Shown: one piece after another, positions 23,874 to 36,302 of the stretch
How the letters are laid out: each line of letters opens with the position of its first letter
Numbering within the stretch: the stretch's first letter is position 1
Source of the DNA: Escarpia spicata
Taxonomy: Eukaryota > Annelida > Polychaeta > Sabellida > Siboglinidae
Assembly: GCA_963995525.1 (NCBI GenBank)
Contig: OZ023217.1
Span: 1,288,529-1,352,528, forward strand
Direction of reading: 5' to 3'
Length of the DNA stretch: 64,000 bases
Position numbers and translations under genes: made by a program
Notes under the pieces: model-generated
What the model was told of the DNA's origin: nothing
What the model saw: the letters and a program-made list of their open reading frames with translations, nothing else
Databases searched by the model: none

Positions 23874-26800
23874 ACTGGTCTATACATTTGCATCAGATCA
23901 TGATTTAGTTGTTTTGTTGGCATGTATAACAATTTGTTATTCTGCATTGATCATCATAATCTTGTAATGAATAATGTTTTATATAGAATGTGAAACCTCG
24001 CAAAGTGTGGGTGTTTATATATATTTTTTCGAATGTTATAGTTGTGTATGTTAGCATTAGAAACAATGGGTCAGTTTGGTAAATGAAACCGGTAGATTGT
24101 TGTGACTATGTCAAAAGTAAAATTTTATTCTTGTAACTTAAACATTTCTTTTATCTTTAATATAAGAAATATTACGTGACATCTGCACGGTTTACACAAG
24201 TCGAAATACAATTGCCAATAAATTTGTTTGAGTAACATTAATATCGTAGTGTTTTGTGACAACACGTGGCCGGTTAATTATGCCTAAACGTTTCTTGGCA
24301 TTCGTGTCTGTTCTATCCGCTGTTTGATTTGGTGGATAACATAGCACTGTAGGGCTAATGTAGACAAAGATCACACGTCCCGGCAACAGCAAAACACTGG
24401 CCAGTTTGCCACGGGGCATGACGTTCTGACGCTGGGTGCATGGAATTGGTCTACGACAGTGAAACACGAAACATGTCCAGGTTCCAGGTGGACTTTCCTC
24501 GCCGTTTACTCACCCTTGTTCCATCCCAACGTAGACGCGAGGCTGCCGACCAATTTTCGTGCCTGCGTGTTGGGGTAACTCGGTACGTCGTTTCGACGGG
24601 CGTAGGTACGAGGTGATTAAACCGCCCGCGCAGGTAAGCACGCCGACTTCTATCATTGCCAATTAAACACGCCCAGCCAGATCGTTCGGCTGTCGGCGCC
24701 CGAGCGAGTTTATTGCCCTTGACAACTAAAAACATTCGGTCGCCAGCGAGTGCGGTCGACACGCGATGCGATGCGTGTGCACGTTTGTTAAGGACGGTGT
24801 CGCGTTTGTGCTCCTTGAGGACGCCTGTAGTGGTCCACACGAGTGGTCAAACCGCCAACACACACGTATATAATGCGTGTTGATTCGCGCAAATATTCAG
24901 TAATGGAACACTTAGACCCTACATCTCACTCTCACGTTCTCAACCTACTTTTAGTTACTTAAGTCTTCAACAGGGTATTATTTTTTATTATGTTCTACAA
25001 AGCGTATGATGTGTGTCACCTACGACGGTAGGTGACTTCTGTTGCACGAAGACGTTGTTGTTACGATGCCAAATTTGTAATAGCAATTTTTTTATTGCTG
25101 CAAGCGGTGACGTGGTAAACCACACTCACTGCGAAACCAAACAATTCAGGAAAAGGTCAAATGGAGGGACATTTTTTACACATCTTATATTCTTCAAGTC
25201 ATGCCTATTAGGTCTAATCGACTAGGTAGACTTCCCTGTTAGTCCATTCTACAAAACCGCATGAAAGAATTCGCTTTAGCAAGCCGCCCGTCCCGGGTTG
25301 ACTCCAGTGACGTCACGGATGGAGGCCAACGGGCGATGACTCTCCAAACCACAGAGGTGAATCCGTTTATAACAAAATTATGCCGCGTTAATTGACGGAA
25401 TAAACCGTGCTGCTCTTACTTGATTGCTGTCGAGTTCTTGGATCACCTCAGCCGCGTTGTCTGTCGTCCCTTGCAGTGTCCGCGTCACGACGTCGTCTTG
25501 TGCTCGTCTCTACAACGACTACACGCCCTTCCCTCCACACAACGACGACGTCTCTGTCGCCAGGGCTGCACCGCACGTGTGGACGACGGGTGGTTTTACA
25601 ACCCACTTCCTACGTCCCAGTTTACAATCGAGCATCCTCCCCGATCCAGGCTTCGTCACCCGACTTCCTCCCGTTCTTTCAGAGCGATTTCACGCCGGCG
25701 AGTCGACCCGGGCCGGCGAGGACGGAAGCACACCGACCACCGTCGCTAGGCCTTCGCTTCGGCGCCTCAGTCGAGCGCAGAATTTGAATTTTACAACGTC
25801 GCTATCGGCCGGGTGATTGTAAATGGAGGCATTGATGTGACACTAGCCGTACAGGGCCGTTTTATTGGACCCCGCGTTGGACAGGGGCGAGGCACTGGCA
25901 TCGAACTACCGACAAGGCCCGTGTGTTCCCCTAGCCTCGTAAACCTCTCCACGCCATCGTTACCGCACAGCCCCTGGTTCAAGACGACTGAGGCTTGCTG
26001 TCGAACCAAGGACAAGACTGTTTTCATTACTGGTGGCGCCAGGGTGTTTGAGTGTATGACATAACCCCTAATGGACATAACCAATAATAGACAAAGCTCC
26101 CACGTTTAAAGAGGTGGTATTTTCTACAATTCGCTAGATCGTTATTATTATCTCCTGTTCATTGCATATAGGAAGTGCCAACATGTGTGTGACTGGAAAT
26201 TTTAAATAAACAAATTGTAGAACAAATTACATTAGAGGGGTTTTGTCATGTGAGGAGATGTGTCCACGCACCAGACTTTATATTCGCCTTGGTTTCGCAA
26301 CAGTAGTCTTGTATGAGGTGTCGACTCGCCGATGTCGTATCGTAAAGCTGCAGAGAAAAATCGTACTGTTACTGTGATAGAGTAAAGTGGAGCAAAGCTC
26401 ATCCCCCGGGCAAAGCGTACCCCTCCGATCTCGGCAGTGTTACTTTTACTGGCGCATTCTACCAGTCAGACGACGCCACACGGTGCCAAACCATTTTGGT
26501 TACGTTCGAAATTTCTAAGAAACAGCACGACATAAGTTTAATCAATTTGAATGTTTTACCCGTAACATTATTATCCACATCACGTAATTTACAAAATGTG
26601 TAAGACTGTCACTAAAATGTGTTTATGTAGATACGACTTTTCTGTGATTTTAGCACTATTTAGATAAATAATAAGTGTCCATTTGAATGTGTTAACCGTT
26701 TCTGCCTTAGTGGAAAGAAAATAAGTAACCTAAATTGTCTTTGCGCTTTGCCCCAATCTACTCTGTCTGACTTTTCATGAACTAAAAACGATTTACACTG

Positions 26801-27067
26801 AATTAAAAGCTGCCACAACGGTAATTTATTATTGACCCTCCAATATGGTTGACCTCTGCATTGCAGCTGTGTCTGCAAAATGGCAAGTTAAGGAAAATAG
26901 TTATCTTGAAAGTCTATCAAACGAGGTAAAAGGCCCACGTCAAGTGGCTAACGCCGTTGTATAAAACTTAACATTGTTTTGCAGGATTGTGTCAACTTTT
27001 CACATTGGTCATGTATATATATAAAAAACTAATACACGGTATAATCATAACATTGGAATCAAAACCC
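23874..27067. other. No gene recognised; GC- and CpG-richer block at 24480-26080
   Basis: The 24480-24880 and 25260-26050 segments are richer in GC and CpG than their surroundings and contain overlapping open frames in several phases (for example 24451-24840 minus, and 25407-25787 and 25424-25816 plus). None has a recognisable domain. A consensus CRE palindrome TGACGTCA lies at 25308-25315 within a GC-rich stretch. A promoter or 5' exon of an unseen gene is possible but unsupported. Confidence 0.35.
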
Positions 27068-28265
27068 TCAGTCAGTTGCGCAAAGAACAGTTGCACACAG
27101 GACAGTTGCACACAGGACAGTTGCACAAAGAACAGTTGCACACAGGACAGTTACACATAGGACAGTTGCACACAGGACAGTTGCACACAGGACAGTTGCA
27201 CAAAGGGCAGTTACACACATGACAGTTGCACACAGGACAGTTGCACACAGGACAGTTACACACAGGACAGTTGCACACAGGACAATTGCACAAAGGGCAG
27301 TTACACACATGACAGTTGCACAAAGAGCAGTTGCACACAGGACAGTTACACACAGGACAGTTGCACACAGGACAGTTGCACACAGGACATTTTGCACAAA
27401 GGGCAGTTACACACATGACAGTTGCACACAGGACAGTTGCACACAGGACAGTTGCACACAGGACAGTTGCACAAAGAACAGTTGCACACAGAACAGATAC
27501 ACACACAACAGTTGCTCACAGGAAAGTTGCACACAAGACAGTTGCTCACGGGACAGTTACACACAGGACAGTTGCTCATAGGACAGTCGCAGACAGGACA
27601 GTTACTCACAGGACAGTTGCTCACGGGACAGTTGCACACAGGTCAGTTGTTCACAGGACAGTCACACACAGGACAATCGCAGACTGGACAGTTGCTCACA
27701 GGTCAGTTGCTCACGGGACAGCCGCACACATGACAGTTGCTCACAGGACAGTTGCTCATAGGACAGTTGCTCACGGGAGAGTTGCACACAGGACAGTTGC
27801 TCACAGGACAGTCACACACAGGACAGTCGCAGACAGGACAGTTGTTCACAGGACAGTTGCACGCACGACTGTTGCTCACAGGACAGTTGCTTACGGGACA
27901 GTTGCTCACATGGCAGTTGCTCACAGAACAGTCGCAGATAGGACAGTTGCTCACAGGACAGTTGCACACGGAGCAGTGGCACAAGGGAGATTTCCTCACT
28001 GGACAGTTGTTCACAGGACTGTTGCACACGGGAGTTGCTCACAGGACAATTGCACTCGGGAGTTGCCCACAGGACAGTTATACACAGACACACGACAGTT
28101 GCACCGGACAATTGCTCACAGGACAATTGCACACGGGAGTTGCTCACTGGACATTTGCTGACACGATAGTTGCACACGGGACAGTTGTACACGGGACAGT
28201 TTCTCACAGGACAGTTGCACACAGGACTGATGCTCACAGGACAATTGCTCTCCGGACAATTGCTA
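27068..28265. repeat. 15 bp minisatellite, about 80 copies
   Basis: The unit is AGTTGCACACAGGAC with frequent variants (GTTACACAC, GTTGCTCAC, GTCGCAGAC, ACACGGGAC). The first third is dominated by GCACAC units and the rest mixes GCTCAC units, so the array has subfamilies. Because 15 is a multiple of 3, long frames are open on both strands (for example 27316-28161 plus; Cys-rich frames on the minus strand). I treat these as artefacts. Confidence 0.95.
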
Positions 28266-28740
28266 TTAAGTTACAGCTGACAAACTTTATTGACTGCTCC
28301 CACATGTCGGAATGTCGCCGTCCCCTCACAAATAGACAGAATGTCCGTCGGCGATTCGTGACAGCTAATTGGGTAGACCAAAAAATGCATTAGCAAAAAA
28401 TGAAAATAAAATAGCAAAATAACTATGCCTACCAATTTCCGTTTGAACTCAACGACTGAAGCGAGACGCAATGACGTCACAGGCCAATGTTGGCTACTCT
28501 TTGCTGTATGTTTGGAGGAGATAGCGCCTACGGCTACGAAAGAAGACTGTGGAACGAAGGCGATGTCTGTATGCCATCGGTTCATCGTCAGTCCTGATAT
28601 GACGCAGGAGCCCGATACTCGATCAAAACATCTTAGGACAGCGGGGCAGGAAGTTCCATATGGAAGTGGGACTTGAAGGTCTTCGTTCCTCGCCTTCTCT
28701 GTCGCTTGGACTCGAAGTTCGCCGCGGTGGTGACATGGGC
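28266..28740. other. No gene recognised between two arrays
   Basis: Unique sequence, GC-richer towards 28740. The minus frame at 28271-28747 (158 aa) spans it but shows no recognisable domain and lies beside repeat-derived frames. Confidence 0.35.
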
Positions 28741-29200
28741 GATGCACGATGCTATGTGCGATGCTATTGACAATGATATCCGCGATGCTATGTGCGATGC
28801 TATTGACAATGATATCCGCGATGCTATGTGCGATGCTATTGACAATGATATCCGCGATGCTATGTGCGATGCTATTGACAATGATATCCGCGATGCTATG
28901 TGCGATGCTATTGACAATGATATCCGCGATGCTATGTGCGATGCTATTGACAATGATATCCGCGATGCTATGTGCGATGCTATTGACAATGATATCCGCG
29001 ATGCTATGTGTGATGCTATTGACAATGATATCCGCGATGCTATGTACGATGCTATTGACAATGATATCCGCGATGCTATGTGCGATGCTATTGACAATGA
29101 TATCCGCGATGCTATGTGCGATGCTATTGACAATGATATCCGCGATGCTATGTGCGATGCTACTGACAATGATATCCGCGATGCGGTGCGCGATGCTATA
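28741..29200. repeat. 36 bp minisatellite, about 12.7 copies
   Basis: The unit reads GATGCTATGTGCGATGCTAT then TGACAATGATATCCGC. It is nearly perfect except for the terminal units. The length is a multiple of 3 and no phase on either strand meets a stop in the main frames. The plus frame gives the 12-residue repeat DAMCDAIDNDIR and the minus frame gives a Ser/Ile-rich repeat. No start codon context, intron signal or unique domain supports translation. Confidence 0.95.
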
Positions 29201-29440
29201 GACTAGGGTATGGGCAATGGTATGGGAGAAGCTATGTGCGATACAATGGTATAGACTATAGAGGTACCATAATGGCCATGGGTTTGCCGTGAACGAGACT
29301 AATGCTTCACACAGACACCCTTAGTTTAAGTGACTTAACTTGGTGTATCCGCTGGGTAGCGGTTTGTCTATGTCACAGTCAAAATGACGCGTAAAACTCC
29401 GTCATGCTTTGTCTTCGCCAACAGTGTGAACAATATTTGT
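29201..29440. other. Short unique spacer
   Basis: Begins with decayed GATGCTATG-like units up to about 29250, then unique sequence with no feature that I can name. Confidence 0.5.
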
Positions 29441-32400
29441 CAAGTCTCACACCTGATGTGGGAGCAGGCAAGTCTCACACCCGGTCAAGTTAAGTCTCAC
29501 ATCCGATGTGGGAGTAGTCAAGTCTCACACCCGATGTGGGAGCAGTCAAGTCTCACACCCGGTCAAGTCAAGTCTCACATTAGATGTGGGAGCAGTCAAG
29601 TCTCACACCCGATGTATGTGCTGTCAAGTCTCACACCGACGTGGATGCAGTGAAGTCACACCCCCGATGTGGGAGCAGTCAAGTCTCACACCCGATGTGG
29701 GAGCAGTCAAGTCTCACAACCGAAGTGGGAACAGTAAAGTCTCACACCCGGTTAAGGCAACTCTCACATCCGACGTGGGAGCAATCAAGTCTCACACCCT
29801 ATGTGGGAGCAGTCAAGTCTCACACCCGATGTGGGAGCACTCAAGTCTCACACTCGGTCAAGTCAACTCTCACATCCGATGTGGGAGCAGTGAAGTCTCA
29901 CATCCGATGTGGGAGCAGTCAAGTCTCACACTCGGTCAAGTCAACTCTCACATCCGATGTGGGAGCAGTGAAGTCTCACATCCGATGTGGGAGCAGTCAA
30001 GTCTCACACCCGTTGTGGGAGCAGTCAAGTCTCACACTCGGTCAAGTCAACTCTCACATCCGATGTGGGAGCAGTGAAGTCTCACATCCGATGTGGGAGC
30101 AGTGAAGTCTCACACCCGTTGTGGGAGCAGTCAAGTCTCACACTCGGTCAAGTCAACTCTCACATCCGATGTGGGAGCAGTGAAGTCTCACATCCGATGT
30201 GGGAGCAGTGAAGTCTCACACCCGGTCAAGTCAACTCTCACATCCGACGTGGGAGCAGTCAAGTCTCACATCCGATGTGGGAGCAGTGAAGTCTCACACG
30301 CGATGTGGGAGCAGTCAAGTCTCACACCCTGTATGGGAGCAGTCAAGTCTCACACCCGATGTAGGAGCAGTCAAGTCTCACACTCGGTCAAGTCAACTCT
30401 CACATCCGATGTGGGAGCAGTGAAGTCTCACATCCGATGTGGGAGCAGTGAAGTCTCACACCCGATGTGGGAGCAGTCAAGTCTCACACTCGGTCAAGTC
30501 AACTCTCACATCCGATGTGGGAGCAGTGAAGTCTCACATCCGATGTGGGAGCAGTGAAGTCTCACACCCGTTGTGGGAGCAGTCAAGTCTCACACTCGGT
30601 CAAGTCAACTCTCACATCCGATGTGGGAGCAGTGAAGTCTCACATCCGATGTGGGAGCAGTGAAGTCTCACACCCGGTCAAGTCAACTCTCACATCCGAC
30701 GTGGGAGCAGTCAAGTCTCACATCCGATGTGGGAGCAGTGAAGTCTCACACGCGATGTGGGAGCAGTCAAGTCTCACACCCTGTATGGGAGCAGTCAAGT
30801 CTCACACCCGATGTAGGAGCAGTCACGTCTCACACCCGATGTGGGAGCAGTCAAGTCTCACACCCGGTCAAGCCAAGTCTCACATCCGACGTGGGAGCAG
30901 TGAAGACTCACACCCGATGTGGGAGCATTGAAGTCTCACAACCGATGTGGGAACAGTCAAGTCTCACACCCGATGTGGGAGCAGTGAAGTCTCACACCCG
31001 ATGTGGGAGCAGTCAAGTCTCACACCCAATGTGGGAGCAGTTAAGTCTCACACCCGGTCAAGTTAAGTCTCACACCCGATGTGGGAGCAGTGAAGTCTCA
31101 CACCCGATGTGGGAGCAGTGAAGTCTCACACCCGATGTTGGAACACTCAAGTCTCACACCCGATGTGGGAGCAGTTATGTCTCACACCCGATGTGGGAGC
31201 AGTCAAGTCTCACACCCGATGTGGGAGCAGTTAAGTCTCACACCCGGTCAAGTCAAGTCTCACACCCGATGTGGGAGCAGTGAAGTCTCACACCCGATGT
31301 ATGAGCAGTCAAGTCTCACACCCGATGTGGGAGCAGTCAAGTATCACACCCGATGTGGGAGCAGTGAAGACTCACACCCGATGTGGGAGCACTCATGTCT
31401 CACACCCGATGTGGGAGCAGTTAAGTCTCACACCCGGTCAAGTCAAGTCTCACACCGACGTGGATGCAGTGAAGTCACACCCCCGATGTGGGAGCAGTCA
31501 AGTCTCACACCCGATGTGGGAGCAGTCAAGTCTCACACCCGATGTATGAGCAGTCAAGTCTCACCCCGATGTGGGAGCAGTCAAGTCACACCCCCGATGT
31601 TGGGGCAGTCAAGTCTCACACCCGATGTATGAGCAGTCAAGTCTCACACCGACGTGGAAGCAGTCAAGTCACACCCCCGATGTTGGGGCAGTCAAGTCTC
31701 ACACCCGATGTTGGAGCAGTTAAGTCTCACACCCGATGTTGGAGCAGTCAAGTCTCACACCCGATGTTGGAGCTGTCAAGTCTCACACCCGATGTTGGAG
31801 CAGTCAAGTCTCACACCCGATGTTGGAGCAGTCAAGTCTCACACCCGATGTTGGAGCAGTCAAGTCACACCCCCGATGTTGGAGCAGTCAAGTCTAACAC
31901 CCGATGTTGGAGCAGTTAAGTCTCACACCCGATGTCGGAGTTGTCAAGTTTCACACCCGATGTTGGAGCAGTCAAGTCTCACACCCGATGTTGGAGCATT
32001 CAAGTCTCACACCCGATGTTGGAGCAGTTAAGTCTCACACCCGATGTTGGAGCAGTCAAGTCTCACACCCGATGTTGGAGCAGTCAAGTCTCTCACCCGA
32101 TGTTGGAGCAGTCAAGTCTCACACCCGATGTTGGAGCAGTTAAGTCTCACACCCGATGTTGGAGCTGTCAAGTCTCACACCCGATGTTGGAGCAGTCAAG
32201 TCTCACACCCGATGTTGGAGCAGTCAAGTCTCACACCCGATGTTGGAGCAGTTAAGTCTCACACCCGATGTTGGAGCAGTCAAGTCTCACACTCGATGTT
32301 GGAGCAGTTAAGTCTCACACCCGATGTTGGAGCTGTCAAGTCTCACACCCGATGTTGGAGCTGTCAAGTCTCACACCCGATGTTGGAACAGTCAAGTCAC

Positions 32401-32536
32401 ACCCCCGATGTCGGAGCTGTCAAGTCTCACACCCGATGTTGGAGCTGTCAAGTCTCACACCCGATGTTGGAACAGTCAAGTCTCACACCCGATGTCGGAG
32501 CTGTCAAGTCTCACACCCGATGTTGGAACAGTCAAG
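29441..32536. repeat. 28 bp minisatellite with higher-order structure, about 110 units
   Basis: The basic unit is GTCAAGTCTCACACCCGATG plus TGGGAGCA. From about 29830 to 30800 units are grouped in a 106 bp higher-order repeat (three 28 bp units plus a 22 bp form with TCGGTCAAGTCAACTC), and a block of about 452 bp is itself duplicated (pairs at 29987/30439, 30093/30545 and 30199/30651). From about 31690 the GTTGGAGCA subtype replaces GTGGGAGCA. Open frames of up to 189 aa are by-products. Confidence 0.95.
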
Positions 32537-32639
32537 GAGAACAGCGTTAACATAACCACTTACATACGCTAACTCGATTATTGTTAGTTTTGTTTTTGAA
32601 AACTGAAAACATTTATTGAAATTATTGTTTTACACATTA

Positions 32640-32863
32640 GAAAAAGCTGGCGATGACTAAAGTGGGCTGGACCATGCATTCTGGCTGGGCATGTGCAGGG
32701 AATGGGAAAAGAATGGTTGGCAAAGAAATCAGATTCCTGGAGAATAAAAGGGAAAAGGAGGCGAAGACGACGTAGACTGCGATGGAAGGACTGTGTAAAG
32801 AGAGATTTGGAGGGAGTGGGAGAGGAGTGGAGGATGAGAGTGAAAGATAGTGTGGACTGGTGA
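32640..32863 (+). pseudogene. Fragment of a LINE reverse transcriptase C-terminus
   Basis: The plus strand encodes a short tail with LKWAGPCILAGHVQGM, then a basic KGKRRRRRRLRWKDCVKRDL motif, ending in a stop at 32861-32863. This is the same WAGH...basic...RW.DCV.RD architecture as at 6825-6960 but clearly diverged. No upstream reverse transcriptase core is present, so it is a short dead fragment. Confidence 0.7.
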
Positions 32864-34371
32864 CTGTTGGTGGCGGCAGCGGTGCAAGAACAGTGATGGA
32901 GACACTGGCGCAGCAACGAAATTAATAATCGAGAGGGCTGAGCCGGAGCATCATGCTTTCCCAAAAACCTCCAGGCTCGCAAAGGCAGCGAAATTCCTGT
33001 TTCAGCACCTATTGGGAATAAAAAGAAAACAGAAATCGAGGAACCGTCTCACCCCGAGTGTACATGGAAATGTTCTAGATTTTCATCCTAGATATTCAAA
33101 ACCGCTTCAAATATGAATATCCGCGAACGTCTTTGTTTTGCAGATGGGACAGGACGTACAATTGAGGCGTTTTCGGTTTCAAACGCTGCGTGGCATTTAT
33201 ATCGCGTGACATGCATTATTAATTAATGTTCCTTTGGACTTCGATGTATACAAGTTAACATTTTCTAATACGTCACCCAATAAGGGCGTACCGCACACGG
33301 CAAATGGGTGTGATTACTGGTGGTTTGTCACTTGTGAATCCTCGGTAAGTTCCACTAAACACAAGGCTACTGATGTCCTTCCCCCACGCCTGGACTCCTT
33401 TAAGGTTGTGTTAGTGCGAGTGCGAGTGCGAGCTCTGGCTTAAGAAAATACCATCTAGACATTTGATTGAATAACGACATAGGGACTGCTATTTTACTGG
33501 TATGCCGATATTCCGTTCAATTGAGATGTAGGGCATTTATTCATACTCATTTTATAGTGAGTATTTAATTTTAAATTTTAATTATCAACGTATTTTTTAG
33601 AATTGTTTGTGTGTGTGTGTGTGTGTGTGTGGGTGTGTGGGTGGGTGTGTCGGTGTGTGTGTGTGTGGTTGTGTGTGTGTGTGTGTGTATGTGTGTGTTT
33701 GTGTGTGTGTGTACTGCACATCTTTGGTCGGACATCTTAAGAACTTCTATATTACTGTCAGGCATTAGATGTACATGTCACTATCCATCAGAATACTGCT
33801 GCATAGTTTCGGTTCCATGGTAAACAATACACAACATTCGGTTGTGTATAGCCAATATGGCAGATTACCTTAACGACCGCCCACGGCCAAACGACATACG
33901 ACTAATGTACTCAATAGCAGATATGGAAAGAACTTTACCGCCAATAAAAACAGTTACCCCACCTAGCGGATCTCTGAACTAATTAACCGAACGATGACTC
34001 ACTCATAAACTTGTGATACATTTAATTGGAAGTCGCCTGACGTCTTCCCATATTTTAGGCCAAACATCCGAACTTTGATGGAAGTGCCCTATTTCCGTCA
34101 TATGTCAGGTTTCGGTTCTAGCAAAGACATATTGACATATTAATCCCTAATAGGTCCTTTGTCCTGTAGACAAGGGCAAACGGTTGTGAGCGCGCAACAC
34201 TGAGGCGCCACCTCACGTGTTGTGTGGTGTGAAAAACCTTCGAAAGAACTCACTTCCATCGTGATGTGGAGCAATGGAACGAACTGGGAAATAGCGTTGT
34301 GTTCGGGAGGAGCCGCCAAAGCAGTACGGACAAGATGAGGAATTGCTATTATATTACGCGCGCGTGCGTGT
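32864..34371. other. No gene recognised; GT microsatellite at 33608-33712
   Basis: Unique sequence containing a GT-rich microsatellite interrupted by GGGTGTG and CGGTG words. Open frames at 32850-33116 and 33234-33443 carry no recognisable domain. Confidence 0.4.
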
Positions 34372-34584
34372 TTGTGTGTGTATGTATGCGTGCGTGCGTG
34401 TGTTCGTGCGTTCAGGGTGCGGTGTGCGTGTGTGTGTGTGTGTGTGCGTGTGTGTGTGTGTGTGGTGTGTGTGGTGTGTGTGGTGTGTGTGGTGTGTGTG
34501 GTGTGTGCGGTGTGCGATGTTCGGTGTGCGGTGTGCGGTGTGCGGTGTGCGGTGTGCGGTGTGCGGTGTGCGGTGTGCGGTGTG

Positions 34585-34666
<82 letters not shown>

Positions 34667-34791
34667 GTGTGCGGTGTGCGGTGTGCGGTGTGCGGTGTGC
34701 GGTGTGCGGTGTGCGGTGTGCGGTGTGCGGTGTGTTAGTGTGTGCGGTGTGCGGTGTGTGTGGTGTGTGTGTGAGTGTGTGGTGTGTGTGT

Positions 34792-34824
<33 letters not shown>

Positions 34825-34827
34825 TGT

Positions 34828-34874
<47 letters not shown>

Positions 34875-34894
34875 GTGTGTGGTGTGTGTGGTGT

Positions 34895-34965
<71 letters not shown>

Positions 34966-34985
34966 TGTGGTGTGGTGTGTGTGCG
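34372..34985. repeat. Compound GT / GTGTGCG microsatellite, about 600 bp
   Basis: (GT)n tracts alternate with blocks of GTGTGCG, GTGTGTG and GTGGT units. It abuts the SINE remnant that opens duplication unit A. The long frames reported here on both strands are low-complexity artefacts. Confidence 0.95.
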
Positions 34986-34998
34986 GTGTCCTAGCATA

Positions 34999-35262
34999 AA
35001 AATCGAATCCTGTGCAGCGGTGTCAAACCTTGGACAAGTTCGTTCAGTCTACGATGCTCCAGTTCACTCTAGACAATGGTGGATAGTTGTGTACAAATAG
35101 TTTTCGCGCATTAATTGCAGCGTGGCTGGATGCTTCCTAGATAAATCGAGATGGTGTTCGATTGAACAGGTCTGCCAGGGAATAAGGTGTAAAGCCCTTT
35201 TGAGCAGTACTGAGGACTGGATACTGCGCTATTATACGGAACTTACATTTACTTTACTTTTT
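34999..35262 (+). mobile_element. SINE, head lost, unit A copy
   Basis: Contains the SINE body found complete at 63061-63372 (GCGGTGTCAAACCTTGGACA through CTGCGCTATTATACGGAAC). The tRNA-like head is missing except for the end of box B (TCGAATCCTG); upstream sequence is replaced by GT microsatellite and CCTAGCATAAAAA. Confidence 0.75.
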
Positions 35263-36302
35263 GGATTTGTCTTTTAATTTTTTTACCAGATCTGGTCAAC
35301 TTTGATGGAGTCTACGTAAACAATGGTTGTATTTACAGTACAGTGAAAGTTACAGTTAGTGAAAGCCATTATTAATCTAAATTATTAACATCAGCTATAC
35401 GAGCTGTTTACGTTAAGGTGATCACGTTATATGCGGCTAAAACATAACGATGAGTACCAATAGTTCAAAAGGCCAACACAGTAAAAACAGGTAACACATA
35501 CCGAGTGGTTTAATATTTCCCACAAAGTTGTGTTAACATTTCTAAATAAAAACACATTTTAATATACATACATACATATATATATATATATATGTTTATA
35601 TATATATATATATATATTAAAATCTATAATAATCTGGATACGTAAAGACAATCATAATAAAGAGTTTTGTAAATTGACAGATGATGCAGAGAAGGTTATT
35701 GCAAGACGACATATTCATTGTAATTGTACACAATGCACGTTTTGATTAATAAATGCATCGTCTCACCCAATCTATAGACGTTTATAGAAATCTATAGAAA
35801 ATGGATAGAAACATAAAGAAATCTAGGTAACTTCAATAAATTCTGTATAAATTGATGTGGCCATAAAAAAGTTACACAAATTTGATATAATGGTTATGGC
35901 TACATAAATGTTTACACATATAATCCTACATAAATTCTATATAATTCTATAGTAGGGCGTACAAAATATTCTGTAGAGAAAACTATTCGCAAACATGCTA
36001 TAGAATATTCTATGGAATGTGTTGCTAATTTAAGGGTGCTATTGTGAAGAGACACAACATGAATATGGCCGCCATAGATCACGATTACCCCCGACGTAGA
36101 CTGCTTATGTAAATGTTATTGCGAACACTCCCGGGCTCGTTTTGATAACGCCACATCGGGTAATTACCCACCGAGACAGTTTGTTCTTTTGACCAATCAG
36201 GTTAAACGCGGAAGGTAAATTAGGCCGTCAAGTGTTGTGTTGTATTAGCCTTTGCTGTGACAGTGCGGCCGGCCAGATTGGGTAACACGCAGTAGGCACA
36301 AC
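35263..36302 (+). promoter_or_regulatory. Upstream region of PPxY gene A
   Basis: About 1 kb between the SINE and the start codon, strongly conserved in unit B and partly in unit C. It includes a TA microsatellite at 35570-35618. A CCAAT box lies at 36193-36197, about 105 bp before the ATG, and is retained in units B and C. No clear TATA box. The start context is ACAACATGGC, a good animal initiation context. Promoter function is inferred from position and conservation only. Confidence 0.4.

Noticed and set aside
25407..25816. Overlapping 109-130 codon frames in a GC-rich block
   Set aside because: Three frames are open at once, which reflects composition rather than coding; no domain recognised.
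27316..28161. 281-codon open frame in the 15 bp array
   Set aside because: The unit is a multiple of 3 bp, frames are open on both strands, there is no unique domain and no splice or start context. Explained by the repeat.
28673..29206. 177-codon frame with DAMCDAIDNDIR repeats
   Set aside because: The apparent start is a TTG, the antisense strand is equally open, and the unit is 36 bp. No evidence of a gene.
29508..32572. Many frames of 74-189 codons in the 28 bp array
   Set aside because: 28 is not a multiple of 3, so frames cycle through all three phases and overlap one another, which is how an array lacking stop codons reads.
34140..35100. 242-285 codon Cys/Val and Thr/His-rich frames
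   Set aside because: Pure GT/CA microsatellite read in several frames.
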